A stretch of 64,000 nucleotides of DNA from Nothopassalora personata (Eukaryota; Ascomycota; Dothideomycetes; Mycosphaerellales; Mycosphaerellaceae). The position numbers were made by a program, and so were the translations under genes. Position 1 is the stretch's first letter. The number at the start of each line of letters is the position of its first letter. Below the pieces are notes generated by a model, which did not search any database, was not told the origin of the DNA, and saw only the letters and a list, made by a program, of their open reading frames with translations. Shown in pieces: positions 47,382-59,434 of this stretch. The stretch spans positions 2,108,001 to 2,172,000 of the forward strand of contig CM066292.1 of assembly GCA_033816765.1 (NCBI GenBank), in the 5' to 3' direction.

Positions 47382-50300
47382 TTATAACATCGTACTAGGT
47401 ATACCTTAGTTAAGAAAGCATAATCTAGTAATTGACTAGAGAAGAGGAGTACTTACATTTAGGGAATACGACTGCGTTATCGACATTTAGCCTACGTAGC
47501 GGTAGCGTTCGCTAGTAGATAAGGTAAAGAGACAGCTAAATAGGATATAGCTTACGCCGAATAGAAGGATAGAAGAACCAACTTCGGCCGGGATAGACAC
47601 TAGCGTAGGGCCGCCGGGTTACGAAGTTACTAGTAGTAATAGAAGTAACGTACTATCGAAGGATACTAACATCTTAGAGTTAAGTATTCCTAAAGAGTAT
47701 CGCAAGTAGTCGCGACTCTTTAAAGAGGAAAGAGGTAAGGATACCTTACCTAAGTACTAACTATAGGATTATAAGATAAACATTTAGCTAGGGAAAGAGC
47801 CTCTATAGGGACCCCTATATTAAATGTCTAAGAAAGAGCTATAGACCCTACGAGAATAGCTAAAGGAGAAGCTAGCTAAAGGATAGATAAGAAGATCCAC
47901 CTTAAGTGTAGGAACTCTATATATGTTCGTTCTAAAAGTAAACGGGAAGTTACGACTCGTATAAGACTATAGGAAGTTAAACGAGATTACGATTAAGAAC
48001 CGATACCCGCTACCTAATATCGAAGAAGCATAAGATAGATTAACCGGATTAGACTAGTATACGAAGATTAACCTACGAGATGCCTTCTACGCTATACGGA
48101 TAGTAGAAGGAGAAGAATAGAAAACCGCTTTTAGAACAAGATACGGACTTTATAAATTCTTAGTTATACTAATAGAATTAACTAACGTACCCGCATCCTA
48201 TTAGGACCTTGTTAACGAAACACTTGGAGACCTACTCGACATATACGTTATCGCTTATATAGACGACATATTAGTCTATACGAAAGGATCCCTTTAGAAT
48301 TACATAAAGTAAGTCTAGGACGTATTCGAACGACTTACGCGTTTAGGATTTAAGACAGTACCCGAGAAATGCGAATTCTATAAGAAAGAAGTTAAATTCT
48401 TAGGCTTTATTATTAGTACTATAGGTATAACAATCGACCCTACGAAGACATAGTTAATTAGAGAATAGCTAGAACTAAAAACAGTCAAGGACGTACAATT
48501 ATTCCTTAGACTAGCGAACTACAACCGGAAATTCATTAAGGACTACGTAAAGATAACAGCACTAATAACGATGCTTACGAGAAAAGACGTTACCTAGAAA
48601 TAGGGAAAGGAACAGATTAAAGCATTTAAGAAACTTAAGGAACAATGCGCTTTAGTCCCTACGCTTCGACTATTCGATAGTAGTAAGGAAGTCTACATCG
48701 AGACCGATACGTCTAATATAGCAATAGACGCGTGTCTAACATAGACGCACGATAGGTAGAGACACCTAGTAGCCTATTATTCCCGGAAAATAACTACAGC
48801 GGAACAGAACTACGACATCTATAACAAAGAGCTTCTAGCTATTATTACTACTATGTAACATTAGAGAGTATATGTCGAGGGCCTACCGAAGTTAACGATT
48901 CTTTCTAACTATAAGAATCTTACGTACTTTACGACGACGAAAGAACTTACCCGAAGGCAAGCCCGCTAGTCGGAGCTACTAGGACAGTATAAGTTCGAAA
49001 TTAAATATACTCTAGGACGAGAGAATAGCCGCGCCGACGCGCTAAGCCGAAGAAGCGACTACATAGAAGGAAAAGAACTAGTGTAGCATAAGGTACTAAA
49101 GACAAACCCCGACGGAAGTCTTAGCGCTAACATAAGGGAATTTAACAATATCGTACGGATATTAGGCGACAAGGACGAACAATTCCCTATATCGCAAGAA
49201 AAATACTAGGTACTAAAGAATCAAGAAGAAGAATACATACGATAACATTACGACGGACTAACATATAGGTACCCTAGAACTTTAAAAACAATGGACCTAA
49301 TATAACGTAGCTTCTTATTCCTATAGATAAGACTTAAAGTATTACGCTATATTAAACAATACGTACACTACTAACGAAATAAGGCTACGAGACATGCGAA
49401 ATACGGTTACCTACAGTTTAGGACACCTCCGACGAAACCATAGGACGAAGTTATAATAGACTTTATTACGAAACTCCTACCGTTAAGAGATTAAGTTACG
49501 AAACAACCATACGACATAATACTAGTTATAGTTAATAGACTTATAAAGTACGTACACTTCATTCCTACATCGGAGACATATAATATAGAGTAGCTCGGAT
49601 ACCTCGTACTAGATAGACTTATCCGGTACTACGGATTCCCTTAAGCGTTTATAACGGATAGAGATAAGCTATTTACGTCGAACTACTAGAAGACACTTAT
49701 AGGAACGATCGGAATTAAACATAAGCTATTAATAGCATATTATCCGGAGATAGACGGATAGACCGAAAGGATAAATTAAACGCTAGAACAATACCTACGA
49801 CACTATATTAACTACGTATAAGACAACTAGGTTTTATTACTGCTAATAGCGTAGATTGCACTAAACAACTACAAATCGGAGATAACTTTAACGACACTAT
49901 TCTATACAAACTTTAGTAAAGATCCTAACCTATTTAGAACACCTAGATCTTACCTATAAGCCGAAAGAGCGATCGTAACGACGGACACTCTTAAGGAAGT
50001 GCATAAAGAAACACGTAAGGCGATCGAAGATGCACAATATAAACTGTCTTAATAACGGTAGGACACGAGAAAAATAGCACCTCTACTAAAAGAGGGGGAT
50101 AAGGTCTATCTCCTTATAAAAAACTTAAGAACAAGAAGATAGACTAAGAAACTAGATTATGTTAAGGTCGGACCATTTTTCATTGATAAAGTTATAGGAC
50201 TAGTTAACTACCGTCTACGGCTACTACCTAACGTAAAAATCTACCTAGTCTTCTACATCTCTAAGTTAGAACCCGTAGACGCCGAAACACCCTACTAGGA

Positions 50301-50440
50301 GAGCTTCCATTTCGAACCAGAAGTAGAAAACGAATTTAAAGTCGAAAAAATCCTAGATAAGAAAGGTTAGCGATACCTTATTAAGTAGAAAGGATACGAC
50401 GAATTAGAAAATACCTAGGAACTGAAATAAAACCTATAAA
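47382..50440 (+). pseudogene. G2a pol: RT, RNase H, integrase, chromodomain
   Basis: RT at about 47900-48420, with the catalytic box YIDDILVYT intact near 48257-48283. RNase H at about 48690-49060 (YIETDTSNIAIDACL; YDIYNKELLAI; LGRENSRADALSRR). Integrase at about 49300-49810 (VIIDFITKLLPL, ITDRDKLFTSNYQKTLIGT, YYPEIDGQTERIN). Chromodomain at about 50335-50425 (EFKVEKILDKKG, LIK-KGYDELENT). Only scattered stops, mostly TAG. It is separated from its gag (24984-28095) by R1b. Confidence 0.85.
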
Positions 50441-50520
50441 ACTATTAGTAAAAGATCCGACAATACTAAAAATGGGTCCGCCGAGATAACTAACGACAAT
50501 CGATCTTACGGCCGACGAGC

Positions 50521-50593
50521 GACTAGGGTAGGAATCGAACCTACGACCTTAAGAGTGTAGACAGCTTACGCTCTACTACTAAGCTACCTAGCC
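50521..50593 (-). tRNA. tRNA-like sequence (73 nt), probably degenerate
   Basis: On the minus strand GGCTAGG pairs with CCTAGTC (six Watson-Crick pairs and one G-U). The D arm is GCTT/GAGC, where C-to-T explains one mismatch. The T arm GTAGG-TTCGATT-CCTAC is perfect and holds an intact B box, and AGGTC fills the variable loop. The anticodon arm pairs only four of five bases with a 9-base loop, so the identity is unclear and the gene is likely dead. It lies between the G2a chromodomain and the antisense ORF; G2b has nothing comparable. Confidence 0.5.
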
Positions 50594-50617
50594 GATTAAT
50601 AAGAATAGGGACACAAC

Positions 50618-51172
50618 TTATAAATAAGTACCCTAATAAGTCTCTACCCCTAGGGACTCGCCCTAAGGCTCCGCTCTAGAAAGCGCCGCCTAGTCGTTTA
50701 CGGGCATCTCTAGGATATCCGAGAAAGAAACTAGCGAAGGCGACACCTCTACCCCCGACGCCCGCTTAAGAGACGCTAGCTCCTCGCGCGCCTCTTCCTC
50801 CTCGAGCTCCTCTAACTCCTTAGCGACGGCATCGTCGGTGCGACGCTTAGCTAATCGTAGCTGTTTCCGAAGACGGATCTTACGCATCTTTAGCCGTACC
50901 TCCTCCTCTTTAATCCTCTTAAGCTCTAGCTTAAGATTATCGCGCGAATCGCGAAGACGTTCCTACTCCGGACGAGAAAGACGCACATCGTAATCTTTAT
51001 AGCCTTTTCGAATATAGGCCGAACATTTTCTAGACCGAGAACCTACGATACACTTTACTACTGCGCCCGAGGATCGAGACTTCTAACAATTCGTGCATAG
51101 AGCTATTTTAATACTAGAAATTTTAGTATCCTAAGTAAGTCGTTAACGGCGTTTATAGGAGGAAGAAGACAT
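50618..51172 (-). pseudogene. G2a antisense ORF: Cys-rich, coiled-coil protein (184 codons)
   Basis: ATG at 51172 to TAA at 50618, with six codons read as former Gln (TAG, one TAA), the last stretch before 50690 being the cleanest. Residues 26, 29, 41 and 50 are Cys, with Tyr at 53 and 61; the second pair (50, 53) sits at the same residue numbers as in G2b. A strongly charged Arg/Lys/Glu helix follows (about residues 68-150: LKLELKRIKEEEVRLK and a Glu run), probably coiled coil. It starts 73 bp from the 3' LTR. Total length is 184 against 185 codons in G2b although the sequences differ greatly. No introns seen. Function unknown; a DNA-binding or regulatory role is inference. Confidence 0.65.
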
Positions 51173-51245
51173 AGTTAACCATTACTATAAGAAACGATAA
51201 CGGCTTAAGAAGCTTCGGGACGAAGCTAGGCTAAGAAGGGGATAG

Positions 51246-51850
51246 TGTTACGGAATGATTCCTATAGACCCTAGAATTATAACGATAAGACGAATACGTG
51301 ACTTATCCTACCTAAGCGCTTAGACTTAGAGCGATTAGACTGCTTATGCTTAGACTAATTAGACTGCTTATACTTAGACTAATTAGACTAATTACCGAGA
51401 TCTACGAATCTCCTTTATATTTAGGAACGCTAAGAAACCCTTATAGTTTTAATACGTTTAACTTACTGTTCAATATTACTGTGTCACGAGACAGCACTTT
51501 CACTCACTGCCCCGCGACACGTCATCGGTCGCAGCCCCGCGCGCTAGCGGCCGCTAGCGCCCGCTAGCTTACTTCGCGTTCCCTTATCTTCTCGCGCGTA
51601 CCTTCGACCTCTTAGATAGCTCGCGTAACTACATATGTCTCTACCCGTACCTATAGTAGTCCCTCTCGCCCGTGACATACTGTTTAGAATATACCATAAC
51701 CTAACCTCTACCTTACTGCTACTTCGTCTTTATAAGACAAGACAGCTACTACTTTATTACTCTCCCTCGACTTCCTATCGGCCCGAGAACAAACCCGATT
51801 AAGCTTGTCTTCTTAACTTGTAATATCATTAGGTTATACTAAACCTAATA
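51246..51850 (+). repeat. G2a 3' LTR, interrupted by a solo LTR
   Basis: TGTTACGGAATG...AAACCTAATA, preceded by AAGAAGGGGATAG. Without the insert it is about 404 bp; it is longer than the 5' LTR because a 24-27-bp TTAGACTAATTAGACTGC-type unit is repeated near 51340-51380. Confidence 0.9.
51482..51677 (+). mobile_element. Solo LTR (196 bp) nested in the G2a 3' LTR
   Basis: TGTCACGAGACAG...CGCCCGTGACA with direct TACTG at 51477-51481 and 51678-51682. It is GC-rich with little RIP. Its ends resemble those of the TRIM (TGTCACGG) but the body differs. Confidence 0.9.
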
Positions 51851-54764
51851 GCTAGTATCCTTCGATAGTACGTTACTTCTATTACTACTAGTAACTTCGT
51901 AACCCGGCGCCCCTACGCTAGTGTCTATCCCGGTCGAAGGTAGCTCTTCTATCCTTCTAGTCGGCGTAAGCTATATCTCGTTTAGCTATTTCTTTACCTT
52001 ATCTACTAGTAAACGCTACTACTACGTAGGCTAAATGTTAATAATATAATCGTATTCCCTAAATATAAGTACTCCTCTCTTCTAGTTAACTATTAGATTA
52101 TACTTTCTTAACTAAGGTATACCTAATACAATATTATAACTAGCTATATTAGTAATATCTAAGATAATCTCCTCGTAGTGCTATTAGATTACTAATAGTA
52201 GCGGTATCGTTTCTCGCTCTATACTAGGTAAGGATAATCCGTCTACCGCGATTAATTTATACCCTTCGTCTTTCTTTTAGGTTACGATCCCTTTAGTCCT
52301 TATAAATGTTTCGGAGGTAAAGTTCCCGCTTACTCCGGAATTAATTATAACCTTAGTCCTATAACTATTAACGATTACTTATATTTAGAAGACTGCTTCT
52401 ACTATCGGTAATGCTTAAGCCTTTCTTATATTATATAACTCCTTTTAGTCGCTTATTCCCAAGGAGTTAATCCTTTTCCCGATTATTGGGTAGAACGTTA
52501 TATTTCGTACCGTAAGGCTTCGGCTTAAACCTATAGCGAAGCGCTTAGTCTCTATACATTTTCTCGGTTACGTTCCTAGATCTTACGTTTCTAAGTAGAG
52601 TGCGCGTACGTATTATACTATATTACGTAATTTATTTAATATAAATGTTTCTAACGGTATAAGGTATCCGGTACCTATTATTCTACTTCCTAGAGGTAGT
52701 CGCTCGGTAACTACTATCGCGAGATTCTCTATAATACTTATAATTAGATATGTCTAAGCTATTACTCGTAATATATTAAGGGTTTTATTAAATTCGTTTA
52801 GGTATAGTACTCGTCGTCCCGATATTTTTAGTAGGAATTCTTTATGCCTTCTTTATAGATAAACAATTATGTCGTATAGCTTCTTAGGTATATCGATCGT
52901 AAAGGTTAGTTGTTCGTTATCGTCGTTAGTATCGCTCTCTTCTCCTTCGGAGGAATCTTCTTCGCTCGATTTGTCCGGATCCTAATCCTCTTCGATAGTA
53001 TCTAGCCCGGTAGTTTCTTAACTTTATTCCTATAGTCCCGGTAACTACAATCTATTCTATCCTAGGTCCTAGTTTTCCTTGTTACTTCTATTGTTATCAA
53101 AGTAGGATTTATCTATATCTACTTCTTAGAGCGTAGCATTTTATTAATACATCGCTCCTAGGGTTCCTCGCGGTTACTAAGGCTAATACCCTACTCCTAA
53201 TTTTACGGAGTAGTAAACCTAACACGAGTCTTAGTAATAGAATCGCTAATAAAGGCTTCTATAACTATTTCGAGATTTAGATTTAATCTCGTAGTCGACT
53301 CTTTGTGCTATTATCCTAAACGTCCGGTTCTATCTCTCGTAAATGTCGATTTAGCTAGTAATATTCTACTATCGTGTATTTAACTAGTCGCGCATATTCC
53401 CTAGGCTTCTTTTGCTATTCTCTTTATAGATCATTTTAAGCTCGTCGAGCTTATTAAGGGTATTCTTAATATAGTCTTTAATTTGTTAAAGCCTCCCTAG
53501 GACACTATTATCCTAGGTGCGTAATATATCGTATTCTAGTTCTTTAAGAATTTCGTCGCGCTACGCTTATATTTTCTTTTCCTCGTTATAGGCTCGTTTT
53601 AGTAGTCCGGTCCGTTAGATATTATTAAACTGTCGTAGGTAGTTCTCGTAACTATAGTATCCTCCTCGTCCTTATAAGGGGTCTAGGAGAGGTATATTAC
53701 TTCCGTTACTAACTCTCTCCGCTACTCCTCGAGTATAGTCGGGGTTACCCGGTAATCTAATACTACTCTTAAGTTTACTAGTTTCTAATTATATTATATT
53801 AAACTACTTACGGCGTACTATATTCCTTTTACCGTAGTAGTCCCTTGCTATATAGCCTTCTTTACTATAGGTATAGTAGGTAATACTTTCTTTTAAACTC
53901 TTAGGCTTAAACTTGCCCCTATTCTTAATCTTACGACCCTTTTAGGTAACGTCGAGCTCTATTAGTTATAATCTATAGTATAGCGTATAGTTCTTAGGCT
54001 TGTTATTATCGTAAACGTTATTAAAGCCTCTATTATTTCAATTATCGTAACCTAGTATATATCCGGCCTTTCTAGATACCTTAGAGTCGTATCGTCGCTC
54101 TAGAGCTCTCTCGTAGAGTTTGTCGTTAAGATCGATCGTAACTTTAACTAAGTTGCCTAAGTCTTTAATCTTCCTTCCGTCCCTTATTAACTTATCCTTA
54201 ACTTACTCCTTTAGTCCTCTTCGGTATATAACTTAAAGTGCTTCGTTGTCCTAATTAGTAATCTAGGCGTACTCCTAGAATTTTGTAGCGTAGTCGGTAG
54301 TAGATGTCTACTATATTAAGTACTAAATAACGCGTAATATAGTAGAAACCTCGGTCGAGATTCTAAAGACGCTCTTTATAGCATACTTAAGATAATTGTA
54401 AGACTTAAAGACTCTATTACTATTGTCTTCTCCGTTGCTATCTAGGTATTTCCTAAGGAATAGTTTAATCTAATACTATACTCGTACTCTTAAGAAGGTA
54501 GTAGTAAAGATAGGCTTATAGTTCTTAGTTATAGGATTAAATAGGAAGTATATATCTATCTAATTAACCTAAGTATCGAACTTGTCTCGGTCGCTATAGT
54601 AGAACTCTAGCTTACTAACCTTAAGGGTGTCGTTACCTATATAAGTAGCTAAGGCGTTAATAGTATCGTTCGCGGTCTAAGGTCGTCGGGCTCTACTTAC
54701 TTTACTAGGGGCGGGTGTCCCCCGTTTACTCTATCGGTCTCCTATCGTAGAGGGCGTTTAAAGC
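51851..54764 (-). pseudogene. G2b-type 5' half: gag and protease, reversed
   Basis: Reverse complement of the G2a region from the PBS to just after protease. It starts abruptly at 51851 against the G2a LTR end, at a point equivalent to about 47665. Protease lies near 52300-52350 and the gag zinc knuckle near 53860-53900. It lacks the 763-bp insertion of G2a, giving the empty site near 53050. Confidence 0.85.
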
Positions 54765-55193
54765 TATTAGGTTAAGTATAACCTAATAATATTATAAGTT
54801 AAGAAGATAAGTTTAATCGGGTTTGTTCTTAGGCTAATAAGAAGTCGAGGGAGAGAAATAAAGCAGTAGTTATCTTAGTCTTATAAAGGCTTAAGAAACA
54901 ATATAGTAGAGGTTAGGTTTCGGTGTATTCTAAATAGTAATATTAAACAGTAAGTTAAACGCCTCGAGACTATAAGGGTTTCTTAGCGTTCCTAAATATA
55001 AAGGAGATTCGCGGCGTAGAGCCTACTACTTAGTATAATTACCTTTATTAGTCCTACTAAGTACACTAATTATACTAATTAGTTCATAGAGTAATTAGTG
55101 TTACGTATGTCTAAGTAATTAGCGTTCCGTATATCTAAGTAATTAGTGTTACGTGTGTCTAGTTAACGTCGCTATCTAGACTAAATCGTAACA
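54765..55193 (-). repeat. G2b 5' LTR (429 bp), reversed
   Basis: Reads TGTTACGATTTAG...CCTAATA on the minus strand. Same type and exactly the same length as 22939-23367. GCTTTAAACGCC follows it inside the element. Confidence 0.9.
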
Positions 55194-55379
55194 CGCCGCT
55201 ATAAGTAAGTACGCGTAAGTAAAGAGAATAGCTAGTACTAACTATCTCGTACGTAGCCTATACGCATTACTAGATTACGAGTAATAGGAGTAGCTACGCT
55301 AGCCCCTACGAGGAAGTACTCGATAGCTCTATACTCTATATACTATTATATATAAGAGTCTCGTAGCCTAATTAGGATA

Positions 55380-55735
55380 GAGTCTAGTATATAATAGTAT
55401 ACGGAGTATATACTCGTAGTAGCGGTATAGTAGTATATACTCGTAGTAGTATATACTTATAGCAGTATAGTAGTATATACTCGTAGTAGTATATACTCGT
55501 ATCGGTATAGTAGTATATACTCGTAGCAGTGTATATACTTATAGTAGTATATATACTCGTAGCGGTATATATACTCGTAGCGGTATAGTAGTATATACTT
55601 GTCGCGGAGGTATATTAGTATATACTTACGGAGGTATAGGAGTATATACTCGTAGCTACGGTATAGTAGTATATACTCGTAGCCGCGGTATAGGAGTATA
55701 TACTCGTAGCCGCGGTATAGTATACTCGGAGCGGT
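55380..55735. repeat. Degenerate TATACTCGTAG tandem repeats
   Basis: A TATACTCGTAG core alternates with GTATAGTAG or GCGGTATAG spacers, about twenty irregular units. Confidence 0.8.
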
Positions 55736-56456
55736 TAAAGAAGTAGATATATACGTACCTACTAATAAAGCAATTCTTCCTACGTAGATAGTTAGTAATA
55801 GTACAATAGCTACTATTATACGTAACATTAGAAGCTATTATAACCGATAAGACTTTACGAATAGCCTACATAATCTCTTCCTCGTTCTCTAGTAGTATAA
55901 GTCTTAGAAGACCAATTAATCTTCGTAGATTGTAGTATTAGGTTAATAATAACTTAAAGCTATCTTTTTTAGTATCTGAACTATATACTTATTACCTAAT
56001 ACTAAAAGTTATATTTAATCTTCCGTCGTAGACAGTCCTCTTACTATAGATTAAACTTAGTACGTATATTAGCCTTAGTTAATCCCTACTATTTAAGCCT
56101 ACGCTCTAAAGTAGGTAGTATAAGATAGACTCTATAGTCCTAGCAAAGACGCTAAAGGATGTCTCGATACGTAGTCTTACTTATAATAAGCTAGGCAATT
56201 GTCTTACGATATAGCTCGACATTAATAGCTTAGCCGCTACGGCGGCAATTTGTAACAATAGGTATAACGAGGGCGGAGGGCGTGTACGTATACGCGTAGC
56301 GATCGGTGTAGTATAGCGTAGTATAGTATTAAGGTTAATACTTAGAATCTTAGATGTAACCGTAGATTACGTAGCCTCTATATACTATGTACTTACTCGT
56401 AGTAGCTAATAGATAGCCCCTACGAGTAAGTGTATAGTATATAAGCATATAGGCAC

Positions 56457-56600
56457 ATAGATAAATAGGCACATAGGCAAATCGGCACATAGGTAAATAG
56501 CTAAACAGCTAAATAGGCATATAGGCATATAGGCATATAGGCATATAGGCATATAGGCATATAGGCATATAGGCAAATAGACATATAGGCAAATAGGCGA
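56457..56600. repeat. 9-bp minisatellite CATATAGGC
   Basis: Seven or eight perfect tandem units at 56519-56575, with variant units (CAAATAGGC, CACATAGGC) on both sides. Confidence 0.85.
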
Positions 56601-56850
56601 AAAGGAAAAACCCCGGATTCGAGAGAAACTATGTTAACTAGGCTACGAGGGGTTGTTTAGTTAGGCGTTAGGTGTCAGTCTATGCTATCGATAGCTGTAT
56701 AAACGAAGACTTCTTAGCCGCGTATCGTGTCTTAACATACTCTCCTTTTATTTACCTACTCCCCTTATATCTAACCTACCTCTACTTATTATTGACCTAC
56801 TCTTATAGAATACCTACGACTTGTATTGCCGTTAACGAGGATTATACTAT

Positions 56851-58296
56851 ATAAGCGCCAGATTTATCAACTGTCGACCTCTCGCTTCTGATTTCTGACA
56901 CAACCACCAAGAGCTTGTAGCCAGCCGAGCTCTAGCATTTGCTGAACATTGGTTGATGCATCTTTTGCACCAACTCGCTAGCTATAACACTTGATGTGTG
57001 ATGCGTGTCTTGATTGTCGTGTGTCTATGAAGGTGGAAGGAAGACCGCTCTATAACCAGCTTGTGCACGGGCACAGACTCATGATCTATTCACACTTCAA
57101 GTATAACTTGGCGTGGAAGATTTTCTTGTGCTCCTGAAGCTGGTCGTTCGCTTTAAGAGCCTTATCCCGGCCCTCGAGAATTTAACCGCAGTTGCTAGCC
57201 AGACGAACAGCACTGTTCGATATCTGTCCTGCCCAATGCAATCGCTTTTCTCCGATGGACTGGAATGTCAGTGGTCCCGACTGCATCGCTGAGGTGTTAC
57301 CCGTAAGCACCTAAGCCACGTCATGCTTGATAGGAAGATCAAAGCTCATATCGTGTAGAAATATGATGGCGCGGCAGGTGGGGAGAATAGATGGAATCAA
57401 GACCCGGACTGTTGCTCGGTCGTCTTGAAAGGTTTGCGGCTGGGTTATGTTCTTTGCGCCACCGCTCTTCTAACACGTCACGCAGACTAAGGCGTCCTTT
57501 GACGAGGCTTACCAGATTCTCTAGTGGTGTGTTTGTGGGAAAGCAGACTGCCTGATAGAGGAATCTGCCTCCTAGTAGGGGGGCTCAGTGCCCCGTTGAG
57601 CTCAATGCTTGAACAGTTCACGACGCAAGCATCTATTGTAGCTTGCCAAGTTCGATAATGCGGCTGCGGCTGCGCTTAGCGGTCGCGGTCTGTAAAGGAA
57701 GACTGTCTTGTTGTATAATCTACGCCAGTCCTTGGAGGAAAGATCATCGTTGATGCAGCCAACGTGGGGGCAGCGTCCAAGCATCTCACCCTTGAAGTGT
57801 GCCATGGTGGCGTCTAGAGATCGCTGCACAGCCATCATTTGTGGAGCTCCAGGAGTGCTGACAGCATGCAAGCCCTTCGAAAGTTGATTGTAGTTCCTGC
57901 AGTTCTGGGAAGCCAGCGAGGGGAGAAACCGTCAGTCACGTCGCAGTTCTCAAGAGTATTCACCAATCAAGGAAGGAAAGGGCCGAATCGTGCTAGGATG
58001 GGAGTTGTCAGATATCAGCATTAATACGCAACCACTGTCATGATACCTGTCGTTGCCAGGCACTGAGATAGAGCCTCCTTCCTGCCGACCACTAGCAACT
58101 TCTCCAAATCTGCTCAAGCCTACATGAAGTTAAGAAAATCATGTCTCATAGAGCGACGTGCAAAGAGTTGTATCGTCCAACAGAACTTCCGGACGCATAG
58201 ACCTTGTCGTTGTAGTGGAGAGGACCATTGCTTTACTGCAGCTGGGCCTGCACTCACCCAGAGCAGCGTGCTTTTCCAAATTATCGCACTCCATCT
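56851..58296. other. Non-RIP intergenic region
   Basis: Normal base composition, with no gene I can support. A minus-strand frame at 57602-57871 (89 codons) and a plus-strand one at 57839-58024 have no recognisable motif. It may hold the 3' UTR of the tubby-like gene and remains of older genes. Confidence 0.5.
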
Positions 58297-59208
58297 CTAC
58301 GCCCCTCCCGAAAGCTCAGCATGTATACTCTGCCAAACTCTCACAAACGTCGCCACAGCCATAACCGACCACTTCTCCCCCAACTGTCCCGTAGCACCAC
58401 TCCCCACAAAAGCGAACTTGGCACACTTATTCCTCGTAGCCTTGACGCGATCCGCCCAGACCGCGACGACTTCTTTCCCATCGCTAGTGGTGCCATGTTG
58501 TCTGGCATCTCTACTGGACCCCGGCTGCGCCACTCCTCCGTTGCTGCCAGGTTCCAACCTACCAATGCGCACGAGCTTGTACCCCCAAGATCCTTTGTCG
58601 ATGTCTTGGACTTCCTTCCCATGCGAGAGACGCCATTCGAACTTTTCTTCGTGTGGTTTGTCGTCTTGGCCGAGGACTTCTATAGTGAAGGCGTAGGTGA
58701 CTGTTCCAGAATTCCAGGCGATGTGGGTTTGGAGCTGAGACCGAAGTGGGTCACCATTTGCGCTGGTATGGCCAGGCAAAGTTATGGTAGCATTTTTGGA
58801 CCATGTTGACTCTCGTGTCCCCAGCGCAATGGCTGGCGAGTCCTTATCTGGGCCTTGATGTAATGACATGTTGCTGCCTTTCCAGCCGGTCGTGAAGATG
58901 ACTGCATTTGTCGGTTGGTCGGCGTGCTCTCCTAGGTGGAAGCGTCTTGTTGTCCATGCTCTCCAACTGTTGATAGAATATAGATTGAAGCATACTGGGA
59001 ATGGCCGGCTCGAAGATGGTGCTTTGATGTAGGCGCTTGTGTAATCAGGAAGACTTGCACCGCTGAAAAGACTTGATGGTGGTCGAGATATGTCGCCGAA
59101 AGTAGTGGACGGTGGCCGTGATAAATCTTCGTAGGCGGGGGGCGCATCCTCGTTGTTTCTGGGTACAGACATCTCCGCATCATCGGCGTTGCCTGAGCGC
59201 CCCGCCAT
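58297..59208 (-). CDS. Tubby C-terminal-like domain protein with N-terminal PPxY motif
   Basis: 303 codons from the ATG at 59208 (MAGRSGNADDAEM) to TAG at 58297. The frame is open 37 codons further upstream, but that part looks untranslated. The first 60 residues are Pro/Ser-rich and acidic with PPAY at 23-26, a WW-domain ligand motif. A single beta-rich domain follows (about 70-290): FNLYSINSWRAW, then paired strand motifs such as NAVIFTTGWKGS, AIALGTRES, WGYKLVRIGR. I recognise this layout from fungal tubby-like/LURP-one-related proteins; lipid binding is known for tubby but not shown here. One exon. It is tandem with the methyltransferase, 226 bp downstream of that gene's stop. Confidence 0.75.
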   Translation of the reverse strand: MAGRSGNADDAEMSVPRNNEDAPPAYEDLSRPPSTTFGDISRPPSSLFSGASLPDYTSAYIKAPSSSRPFPVCFNLYSINSWRAWTTRRFHLGEHADQPTNAVIFTTGWKGSNMSLHQGPDKDSPAIALGTRESTWSKNATITLPGHTSANGDPLRSQLQTHIAWNSGTVTYAFTIEVLGQDDKPHEEKFEWRLSHGKEVQDIDKGSWGYKLVRIGRLEPGSNGGVAQPGSSRDARQHGTTSDGKEVVAVWADRVKATRNKCAKFAFVGSGATGQLGEKWSVMAVATFVRVWQSIHAELSGGA

Positions 59209-59434
59209 CAGTGGTCGTTGATTACCAAAATTGGAGAGATGCCAGACACAGATTGTATATGTATAAGAGACTGTCTGAGGCTTCCGAATACGTATAGGTG
59301 GAACCTGAGCCACAGCCACGGAAGCTGGATGTGGTCGCTGATTGCATATTCGAAAGCGCAGCTAGGAAAGGTGGTTCGCAATTGACCAAGACCCACTGTG
59401 ATTGGCCGGAGTCCATCTATGGAACATCACAATG

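Larger units (their letters stand above)
55194..56850. other. AT-rich RIP-degraded DNA without recognisable genes
   Basis: No supported gene. It contains two tandem-repeat blocks (listed separately). The short open frames are low-complexity by-products of the repeats. RIP-type composition fades out at about 56850. Confidence 0.6.

Noticed and set aside
55457..55828. Minus-strand Tyr/Ile-rich frame of 123 codons
   Set aside because: Direct translation of TATACTCGTAG tandem repeats.
56457..56600. Telomere or centromere repeat
   Set aside because: CATATAGGC is not a fungal telomere unit, the block is about 150 bp, and genes follow on the right.
57602..57871. Minus-strand frame of 89 codons
   Set aside because: No recognisable domain, and composition is not clearly coding; left as unassigned intergenic DNA.
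58124..58809. Plus-strand frames of 190 and 193 codons
   Set aside because: They are antisense to, or run past the 3' end of, the tubby-like gene, whose minus-strand protein has a consistent domain structure.
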